Positions 1 through 4,915 of a DNA stretch of 7,054 bases are shown in pieces. The DNA lies in NCBI GenBank assembly GCA_017881765.1, contig JADGQN010000252.1:1-7054 (forward strand), in the 5' to 3' direction. Source of the stretch: Syntrophobacterales bacterium (GTDB lineage: Bacteria > Desulfobacterota > Syntrophorhabdia > Syntrophorhabdales > WCHB1-27). Position 1 is the stretch's first letter. Each line of letters starts with the position of its first letter. The notes under the pieces were generated by a model, which saw only the letters and a list, made by a program, of their open reading frames with translations, searched no databases and was not told where the DNA came from. The position numbers and the translations under genes are program-made.

Positions 1-12
1 CCCTTTGCGCAG

Positions 13-30
13 GCTCTGGCAGAGCGTTTT
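13..30 (+). terminator. weak hairpin followed by a short T run
   Basis: A 5-base stem (GCTCT at 13-17, AGAGC at 21-25) with a GGC loop is followed by GTTTT. Read on the plus strand it could be a weak intrinsic terminator for a gene to the left of the window that converges on the LysR gene. The stem is short and the T run is only four bases. On the minus strand no T run follows, so it does not look like a terminator for LysR. Confidence 0.22.
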
Positions 31-942
31 CTAGGTATGCTGCGAAGCAAAGGTTGAAAGGGTCAATTCGGTAAAGCCCTTCGCGCTGGGACTGAGCCCA
101 GGGCCAGCGAGAAATACCAGTTGAACATCGATGAATGTGTCCGGGCTCTCGACGTTCAGCACCCTGAGCAATCCTTTTTCCAACTCATCCCGGACAACGG
201 CCGGAAAGATCAGAGCTATCCCCTTCCCCGCCAATAGAAACTTTTTTATCATTTCCTGGTTCTCTGCTTCCAGAGATATCGTCGGCGTTATCTGATATTT
301 GTCGAATATGTCTAACACGGCCAACCGCGTCGCTGACCCCTCACCCTGGATGATGAAGGGTTGTCGAAGCAGCTCTTGCATGGGTATGTGGTTCTTGTGC
401 GCATACGGGTGACCGCCACTCGCTACGAATTCCATCTTTTCACTGGAGATGGTGTGCGCCACAAATTTGGGACTCAGGGGCACCTTCGGGATAATGGCGA
501 GGTCGTGCTTGAATTCCGATATCCTTTGAATTATTTCGTGCGATGGCCCCTCAGTGACGCTGATCTGTATGTTGGGGAAGTGCTCGCTGAAGATATTTAT
601 AAGAAGCGGGAGGTAGGTCTGTGCGATCGACCTCGCCGCCCCCAATCGAAGCACGCCCTTTCTGCTCTCCTTGAATGAGGCCATCACGTGCTCGATCTCC
701 TTGGATCTCTTGTATAGCTCCTCCGCCAAGGGGAGAACGTGTTTGCCGACTTCCGTCAGCTGAAGATCTTTGCCGGTGCTCATGAAGAGTTTGACGCCGA
801 ACTGTCTCTCCAGGCATTTGATCTTTGTTGTCACTGCCGGCTGTGTGAGGAATAACTGCGCGGCGGCATTGCTGAAACTCTTCTCTTTTGCCACAAAGAG
901 AAATGCAATGAGATTGTCCAGATTGATTTTTACATTTTCCAT
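31..942 (-). CDS. LysR-family transcriptional regulator
   Basis: DNA-binding regulator of 303 residues, the usual length for LysR-type proteins, acting in the cytoplasm normally as a tetramer. Residues about 7-66 form the winged helix-turn-helix: FLFVAKEKSFSNAAAQL leads into TQPAVTTKIKCLE, the typical recognition-helix region (about 34-46), followed by the wing around LFMSTGKDLQLTEVG. Residues about 95-300 fit the two-lobed co-inducer domain (GVLRLGAARSIAQTYLP opens it). The ligand cannot be told from sequence. The ATG lies inside the end of the upstream Tm-1-like gene (13-base overlap), and only a weak A-rich stretch precedes it, so translation is probably coupled to that gene. LysR genes are more often divergent from their target; here the regulator is the distal gene of one arm of a divergent pair. 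By family habit it may control its own operon and the opposite arm through 2070-2170; this is inference. Confidence 0.93.
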   Translation of the reverse strand: MENVKINLDNLIAFLFVAKEKSFSNAAAQLFLTQPAVTTKIKCLERQFGVKLFMSTGKDLQLTEVGKHVLPLAEELYKRSKEIEHVMASFKESRKGVLRLGAARSIAQTYLPLLINIFSEHFPNIQISVTEGPSHEIIQRISEFKHDLAIIPKVPLSPKFVAHTISSEKMEFVASGGHPYAHKNHIPMQELLRQPFIIQGEGSATRLAVLDIFDKYQITPTISLEAENQEMIKKFLLAGKGIALIFPAVVRDELEKGLLRVLNVESPDTFIDVQLVFLAGPGLSPSAKGFTELTLSTFASQHT

Positions 943-2069
943 TTTTTCTGCATCAAACCAAACAAGCGCTCGCTGGCAAGTCTTGCGAACCGGGGGTCAT
1001 CGAGCGGAAGATCGACATCTATTACCGATTCCGCGTCCCAGTACTTCAGTAGCTGCTCCCTGAACGCCTCAACCAGTTCTGCGCCGTAATACTCGCCTCC
1101 TCGTACGCCCACACCAGACCAACCGCCAAGGGGCATAAGGAAGATGGCATGCTCGGGGTGTGTCTTGTCCAGGATAGAGCCGATCCATTTCGCAACCTTA
1201 ACGACCTCCTTCACGCTGGCACGTATACACCACCTGTAATCATACCTGTATACTTTTCTGTTGGCAAAGGCGCGAGGCAGAATACCATCCTTGGACATGT
1301 ATGCTATGAAATCGAGAGCCCCGGGGGCCATAACCGTGGGAAGATCGGCGGACAGATACGCATAGAGTCTCCTTTCGTCCAACCTGCCATAAGCCCCCTT
1401 GGCCACGTGGTCCAGGATATCATGAAGGGTGAGATCGAGCATCCCCTTAAAAAAACCTTTGTCCACCAGTTCTGCCATGGCCATAGTGCTCTCACCGACA
1501 GCATGAAACGGGACAAGGTCATAGCCCAACTCATCCCAGAACGCCTTTGCGCCCGGAAGATATCCGGAGGTGATACCGATGTTGGTGATGGCAACAGCAG
1601 GTCTTTCAGGGCACGGCATGGCTCCATCCATGGAGGTCACCAGCGCCACGCAGTTCTTCAGGACAGCTTTGCTCACCGGGTTTAGCCACCCGAAATCACA
1701 GGGGACCTGCACGTAGACGATGTCCTTGTGGGTTCTAAGCATAGTCAGGCTGTTGGCGATCATGGTCGAGGCTATGACCTTCGGGACCATCAGCGGCATC
1801 TCTGTCATGACGCTGATAGCCATTCCGAGGTTGGTTCCCCCACCGACAGAGACCGCACCGGATATGTGCTGCTGCTTCGCCAGCGTGGTCAATTTTTTCT
1901 TTGCCGCGTCGACAACGCTCAGCAGGGCTGTGTTCCTGTCGCCTGAGCCTTTCGTCGCTGAGAGGTCCAACTTGATGGGATTATGATTTCTTCTTGCGAG
2001 TTCCTGGCAAACGAACTCCAGTTCCTCGCCCTTTGTATTCCAGGTGCCAATCACAAGAAAATTGCCCAT
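930..2069 (-). CDS. Tm-1-like ATP-binding domain protein (UPF0261 family)
   Basis: A 379-residue protein covering the whole UPF0261/Tm-1-like family length. Hallmarks: N-terminal beta strand and loop FLVIGTWNTKGEEL (4-17), glycine-rich SVGGGTNLGMA (74-84), the segment from FHAVGESTMAMAELVDKG (188-205) into LDLTLHDILD, the conserved SADLPTVMAPGALDF (240-254), LMPLGGWSG (311-319) and a C-terminal DVDLPLDDPRFARL. The family is named after tomato Tm-1, which binds ATP and inhibits tobamovirus replication; the bacterial role is not established. The C-terminal TIM-barrel domain found in some longer homologues is absent. I chose the ATG at 2069 because family members begin a few residues before the LVIGT strand. 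A TTG at 2096 would add nine residues that do not look conserved and lie in the divergent control region. No clear ribosome site precedes 2069; a TATGAT hexamer seven bases upstream would allow a leaderless message. It overlaps the LysR gene and is very likely co-transcribed with it. Confidence 0.88.
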   Translation of the reverse strand: MGNFLVIGTWNTKGEELEFVCQELARRNHNPIKLDLSATKGSGDRNTALLSVVDAAKKKLTTLAKQQHISGAVSVGGGTNLGMAISVMTEMPLMVPKVIASTMIANSLTMLRTHKDIVYVQVPCDFGWLNPVSKAVLKNCVALVTSMDGAMPCPERPAVAITNIGITSGYLPGAKAFWDELGYDLVPFHAVGESTMAMAELVDKGFFKGMLDLTLHDILDHVAKGAYGRLDERRLYAYLSADLPTVMAPGALDFIAYMSKDGILPRAFANRKVYRYDYRWCIRASVKEVVKVAKWIGSILDKTHPEHAIFLMPLGGWSGVGVRGGEYYGAELVEAFREQLLKYWDAESVIDVDLPLDDPRFARLASERLFGLMQKKWKM

Positions 2070-2096
2070 TAAAAGAATCATAGCAGATTTTGTCAA
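2068..2096 (-). promoter_or_regulatory. strong-looking minus-strand promoter hexamers overlapping the Tm-1-like start
   Basis: On the minus strand a perfect TTGACA (2096-2091) is followed after 17 bases by TTTAAT (2073-2068), five of six matches to -10. The -10 overlaps the proposed ATG at 2069, so a transcript from it would begin near 2061 and lack that ATG. Either the match is fortuitous, or a second -10 (TATGAT, 2082-2077) is used and the message is leaderless, starting at or next to the ATG. Confidence 0.25.
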
Positions 2097-2122
2097 AAAA
2101 GATTACAGATAAATTTTATCTG
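2088..2122. promoter_or_regulatory. paired palindromes in the divergent gap, probable operator
   Basis: Two perfect odd-centred palindromes sit between the divergent genes: TTTTG-T-CAAAA (2088-2098, centre 2093) and CAGATAAA-T-TTTATCTG (2106-2122, centre 2114). Their centres are 21 bases apart, about two helical turns, which suits a dimer of dimers such as a LysR tetramer. The larger palindrome contains ATA-N5-TAT. It is not a textbook T-N11-A LysR box, so the link to the adjacent LysR is inference. Both overlap promoter-like hexamers for the plus-strand gene, which would suit repression or switching. Confidence 0.5.
2090..2119 (+). promoter_or_regulatory. candidate promoter for the Cys-containing protein gene
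   Basis: TTGTCA (2090-2095, one mismatch from the sigma70 -35 box) is followed after 18 bases by TTTTAT (2114-2119, four of six matches to -10). This predicts a start near 2126 and a leader of about 45 bases to the ATG at 2171. The -10 lies inside the 2106-2122 palindrome, so a protein bound there would block it. Match quality is moderate. Confidence 0.35.
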
Positions 2123-2158
2123 AAAGCCAGCTTGGGGGAAGGGGGATGCAAAGGTTGT

Positions 2159-2163
2159 GAGGG
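2159..2163 (+). promoter_or_regulatory. ribosome binding site deciding the start at 2171
   Basis: GAGGG lies seven bases before the ATG at 2171. The alternative TTG at 2090 has no comparable site and would overlap both the promoter hexamers and the palindromes. This favours the shorter protein. Confidence 0.5.
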
Positions 2164-2170
2164 TGTGATA

Positions 2171-2770
2171 ATGTATGCGAGATCACACACTGTGAAGAGG
2201 CCTATGGCTAAGTTCTACCTCGATAAACGCTACTACGCCGACAAGCCCGTGAGGTGGGTCAGTTTCGAGAGCACGCCCAACCTGGAGGAAACAAAGAAGG
2301 ACATCTACGGCAAATGCGTCCCATGCATATCCAACCTGTATGAGCAGCTACAGGCAGGAAAAACTGAGGTATATTTGGGGCCGGCTTATAACTGCTGGAA
2401 GGTCGTGGCAATACTGGCAAATGACAACGAGTGCACGCAGGTGCTGGCTGAGTTTGAAAGAGAATTCCTTGCAGAGCGGAAAATAAAGGGCAGGTTCGGG
2501 TCCGGCGACGCAGAGAGACCAACGAAGGTCATCGTATTTTCAGCCCCAACCCAAGAAGAAGCAGAAAAGCTCTATGAGGAGGTAAGCATCTGCGCCCGGC
2601 GCGTGAACCCGGAGGCTCATGTATTCTTTCATAGGGGCTGTGCCGAGCTTTACCATGAGCTTTTCGGCGATTCGACGGGTTGGAGGCAGACTGAGACAAT
2701 CAGAAAACCGGAGGCTGTAAAGGTTATCCTCGCGAGGATACGAAAGATGCTCTTCTGGGAAAGAGAGTAA
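2171..2770 (+). CDS. Cys-containing protein of unknown function
   Basis: I do not recognise this family. From the ATG at 2171 it has 199 residues, is soluble, and shows no signal peptide or membrane segment. Visible features are a CxxC pair (CVPC, residues 49-52), further cysteines at about 75, 88, 141 and 157, and a C-terminal half with alternating strand and helix segments (TKVIVFSAPTQEEAEKLYEE, then AHVFFHRGCAELYHEL). The cysteines could bind a metal or an Fe-S cluster; this is not shown. The frame stays open to a TTG at 2090, which would add 27 residues including a second CxxC (GGCKGC). That extension lies in the purine-rich leader and control region, so I prefer 2171 with its ribosome site. 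If the extension is real, the protein would have paired CxxC motifs. It is transcribed away from the Tm-1-like/LysR unit and is followed in the same direction by an Fe-S protein, suggesting a shared redox role. Note the 209-base structured gap between them. Confidence 0.75.
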   Translation: MYARSHTVKRPMAKFYLDKRYYADKPVRWVSFESTPNLEETKKDIYGKCVPCISNLYEQLQAGKTEVYLGPAYNCWKVVAILANDNECTQVLAEFEREFLAERKIKGRFGSGDAERPTKVIVFSAPTQEEAEKLYEEVSICARRVNPEAHVFFHRGCAELYHELFGDSTGWRQTETIRKPEAVKVILARIRKMLFWERE

Positions 2771-2817
2771 CATTTGGTGAAGGTTACCCACAAGAGTAGC
2801 TCACCGCAATTGGCTTC

Positions 2818-2837
2818 CCTCGCGGAGCGACGCGAGG
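2818..2837. repeat. perfect 7-base-stem hairpin
   Basis: CCTCGCG (2818-2824) and CGCGAGG (2831-2837) form a perfect stem around a 6-base loop. It abuts the next, larger hairpin with one shared base. No T run follows, so it is not an intrinsic terminator on either strand. Confidence 0.6.
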
Positions 2838-2872
2838 TGCCCTGATGTGCGCTTTCTCCCACATCAGGGCAC
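2837..2872. repeat. perfect 13-base inverted repeat in the intergenic gap
   Basis: GTGCCCTGATGTG (2837-2849) is the exact reverse complement of CACATCAGGGCAC (2860-2872), with a 10-base loop. It sits between the Cys-containing protein gene and the Fe-S protein gene. No T tract follows. It could stabilise or process the message, cause partial polarity, or be a copy of a dispersed repeat. Arms of this length with no mismatch are unlikely by chance in so short a gap. Confidence 0.75.
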
Positions 2873-2896
2873 AGAATGGACTCTCCGGGGGCTCTT

Positions 2897-2914
2897 CCTC
2901 TGCGGCCTCTGCGG
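2897..2914. repeat. 9-base tandem duplication with adjacent GAGCGAAGCGAG palindrome-like tract
   Basis: CCTCTGCGG occurs twice in tandem (2897-2914) and is followed by a partial third start (CCTC). Directly after it, 2916-2934 contains CTCG and CGAG blocks that can pair. With the two hairpins before it, most of 2818-2934 is repeat-like and non-coding. The rest of the gap (2771-2817, 2935-2964) shows nothing clear. Confidence 0.5.
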
Positions 2915-2979
2915 CCTCGAACGAGCGAAGCGAGTGGGCGTGAGATAAAGTCCTATTTTTGTTGAGAAGGGGGATACGG

Positions 2980-4089
2980 ATGGAATCCGAAGAAAAAGGG
3001 CTTGACGTGTACCAAAGGCTCGCCAAACATCTGTCCGCGTTGGGCATGGGTTATCCGGAAAAAGATGAATTGATCGAGATTCTGAGGGAGAATTTCTCCA
3101 CGGAAGAAGCCCAGATCGCTCTCGCGATCCCGACGAGGGTAATCCCGTTCCAACCTGTCGGCGTATCAGACATCGCTCGCCGGGTGCGCATGGCGCCAAA
3201 AGAGCTGGAGCGGAAGCTTGCGCTACTGGCTGATCGGGGTCTCCTGTTCTCGAAAAGAATGGCTGACGGCGAAATGGGCTATGCCTTGCAGCAGTTCGGG
3301 TACGGGTTTCCCCAAACCTTCCTGTGGAATGGCGCCGACACCCCTTTCTCCCGGAAAATGGCGCAGATGATCGTCAAGTACTCCAAAAAGGAGGAAATCA
3401 GAAAAGCTTACGGCGATACTCCTACCAAGGCCATGCGCTATGTCCCAGCAGCCCAAAGTCTGGACCCTGACTCAAACGCGGTCTTTCCTTTTGAAATGAT
3501 GGAAGAGCTGATCAAGAAGGTTAACGTCATAGCAGTTGCCCATTGTCCCTGCCGGGTCACGGCGGACTTGATCGGCAGGCGAAAATGCAGTCACGAGCTG
3601 GAGGTCTGTCTCAAGTATGATGACCTGGCCGAGTACCTGATCGACAAGAAGATAGGAAGAGAGATATCACGGCAGGAAGCCATTGAGATAACGAGACGCT
3701 GCGAGGAAAAAGGCCTCGTGCACCTGGTTGATAACGCCAGAGAGGGCATCAGGCACACCTGCAACTGTTGCGGCTGCTGCTGCTGGTCAGTGGGATCCAT
3801 CAAGAGGAGAACGATTCCACGCGACGTACTGATGGCCACCTATTTCATCCGGGAAACAGATCAGGAGAAGTGCAGCGCCTGCGGCGTCTGCGTGGATATA
3901 TGCCCGGTTAAGGCGGTCCGCCTGGAGAACGACGCCTGCGTGGTCGATACGGACTGGTGCATAGGTTGCGGCGTCTGCGCCCTGCCCTGCCCTGCCGGCG
4001 CTGTCAAGCTCATCCGGAAATCGGATGCAATTCCTCCCAAGGATTTCAACGAACTGCATGAGATGATTCTGAGGGAACGGATCGGCTGA
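2980..4089 (+). CDS. Fe-S protein: winged-helix-like N-terminus, Cys-rich middle, 2x[4Fe-4S] ferredoxin C-terminus
   Basis: A 369-residue protein. The ATG at 2980 is chosen because AGAAGGGGG (2965-2973) lies six bases upstream; TTG codons seven and six codons earlier precede that site. Residues about 58-95 resemble a winged helix (VSDIARRVRMAPKELERKLALL, then DRGLLFSKR). Residues 188-210 hold HCPCR with C203 and C210, a four-Cys set that could carry an extra cluster. Residues 261-268 hold the dense CNCCGCCC. The end has two classical CxxCxxCxxxC motifs (C298/301/304/308 and C327/330/333/337), predicting two [4Fe-4S] clusters for electron transfer. Proteins of this architecture occur in anaerobes, but partner and reaction are unknown. 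There is no signal peptide, so it is cytoplasmic. It lies downstream of the unknown Cys-containing gene in the same direction, across a hairpin-rich gap. The winged helix may be structural or may bind DNA, giving a redox-sensing regulator; sequence alone does not decide. Confidence 0.9.
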   Translation: MESEEKGLDVYQRLAKHLSALGMGYPEKDELIEILRENFSTEEAQIALAIPTRVIPFQPVGVSDIARRVRMAPKELERKLALLADRGLLFSKRMADGEMGYALQQFGYGFPQTFLWNGADTPFSRKMAQMIVKYSKKEEIRKAYGDTPTKAMRYVPAAQSLDPDSNAVFPFEMMEELIKKVNVIAVAHCPCRVTADLIGRRKCSHELEVCLKYDDLAEYLIDKKIGREISRQEAIEITRRCEEKGLVHLVDNAREGIRHTCNCCGCCCWSVGSIKRRTIPRDVLMATYFIRETDQEKCSACGVCVDICPVKAVRLENDACVVDTDWCIGCGVCALPCPAGAVKLIRKSDAIPPKDFNELHEMILRERIG

Positions 4090-4116
4090 CTCGCTGATTG
4101 GCTGATTAACTGATTG
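4085..4116. repeat. 8-base degenerate tandem repeat
   Basis: Four successive octamers, GCTGACTC, GCTGATTG, GCTGATTA and ACTGATTG, run from inside the last codons of the Fe-S protein gene into the 55-base convergent gap, then GCTA. A 10-base unit (CTGATTGGCT) is exactly repeated at 4094-4103 and 4110-4119. The tract covers the stop codon (4087-4089). The remaining gap holds only a 5-base hairpin (GGCCC 4133-4137, GGGCC 4141-4145) without a T run on the downstream side of either strand. Confidence 0.6.
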
Positions 4117-4144
4117 GCTATGGGAATATTTTGGCCCGGAGGGC

Positions 4145-4777
4145 CTACCGGATCTTCAACACCTCTTTCAGCTTTTCCATATCCTCGTAGGCTTCCTTCA
4201 CTCTCTCCTGGTTACGAAGGAGAAAGGACGGATGGTAGGTGGGCAGAAGCTTTACGCCGTTGTATTCGGTAAACTGGCCCCTTATTTTTGTGATGCGCGC
4301 ATCAACGTTCATCAAGGTGTTATATGCGTGCCTGCCCAGTGCACAGATCACTTTTGGACGAATAAGCTGAAGCTGCGCAAACAAATAACCCTTGCACATT
4401 TCTACCTCAGCCGGATCCGGCTCTCTGTTTTTGGGAGGTCGACACTTGAGCACGTTGCAAATGAACACATCTTTTCTTGAAAGCCCCACCCGTTCTATCA
4501 TCTGGTCCAGGAACTTCCCTGCCCGGCCGACAAACGGCTTCCCCTGTGCGTCTTCGTCTTCCCCGGGAGCCTCTCCCACAAAGACGAGGTCGGCCCGCTC
4601 ATTGCCTTCACCAAAGACCACGGTTGTCCTGGTCTGGGCAAGGGGGCACCTCTTGCATGCCCTCACTTCCTTCCGCAGCGCGGAAAAGGTAAGCTCGTTC
4701 TTTCTTTCGAAGAAATAGCTCTCGATGCCCATGCCTTTCAGGGCTTCCAAAAATTGACGTGCTTTATTGGCATCCAT
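4145..4777 (-). CDS. uracil-DNA glycosylase, family 4 (Fe-S type)
   Basis: Removes uracil from DNA as the first step of base excision repair. At 210 residues it fits family 4. The four cluster cysteines are visible: C41 and C44 (CKRCPL), C112 (LKCRPPKNR) and C128 (VEMCKGYL); the last pair is 16 apart, as I recall for the Thermus enzyme. Motif A is GEAPGEDEDAQGKPFVGRAG (68-87) and motif B is YHPSFLLR (181-188) with H182. The open frame reaches a TTG at 4792, but the ATG at 4777 has GGAG nine bases upstream (4790-4787), so I start there; the difference is five residues. A non-conserved stretch of about 35 residues precedes the first Cys pair. The gene follows gatA on the same strand after about 138 bases and converges on the Fe-S protein gene. 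The related phage SPO1 DNA polymerase-like annotation refers to the same superfamily. Confidence 0.94.
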   Translation of the reverse strand: MDANKARQFLEALKGMGIESYFFERKNELTFSALRKEVRACKRCPLAQTRTTVVFGEGNERADLVFVGEAPGEDEDAQGKPFVGRAGKFLDQMIERVGLSRKDVFICNVLKCRPPKNREPDPAEVEMCKGYLFAQLQLIRPKVICALGRHAYNTLMNVDARITKIRGQFTEYNGVKLLPTYHPSFLLRNQERVKEAYEDMEKLKEVLKIR

Positions 4778-4790
4778 CAGATCAAACTCC

Positions 4791-4840
4791 AAATCTCAAT
4801 ATCGAAATCCTAAATAAATCTCAATGTTCGAAACTCTCAA
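4791..4840. repeat. AT-rich degenerate direct repeat upstream of the glycosylase gene
   Basis: AAATCTCAAT occurs exactly at 4791-4800 and 4816-4825. The similarity continues with one indel (ATCGAAATCCTAAAT versus GTTCGAAACTCTCAAA), giving two imperfect copies about 25 bases long. On the transcribed (minus) strand it reads as alternating GAGATTT and TTTCGA blocks directly before the glycosylase ribosome site. It may supply an A+T-rich promoter region, but I cannot pick a convincing -10. The rest of the gap to gatA (4841-4915) is GC-rich with no clear terminator. Confidence 0.5.
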
Positions 4841-4915
4841 ACAAAAATACTCGGTGGCGCAACAGACAATGGGTGCAGCCCCAGCCGTCTCTGCCGGCCC
4901 CGGGACCCTGCTTAT

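Noticed and set aside
1149..1685. Open frame of 178 residues on the plus strand opposite the Tm-1-like gene
   Set aside because: It is antisense to a well-supported gene, has no ribosome site, and its translation shows no recognisable domain; it is a shadow frame.
2540..3199. Minus-strand frames of 66-111 residues across the hairpin-rich gap
   Set aside because: They run antisense through two supported genes and perfect inverted repeats, with no ribosome site or domain.
4133..4145. GGCCC/GGGCC hairpin in the convergent gap as a terminator
   Set aside because: The stem is only five bases and no T run follows it on either strand.
4791..4840. CRISPR-like repeat
   Set aside because: There are only two imperfect copies of about 25 bases in direct succession, with no unique spacers and no cas genes.
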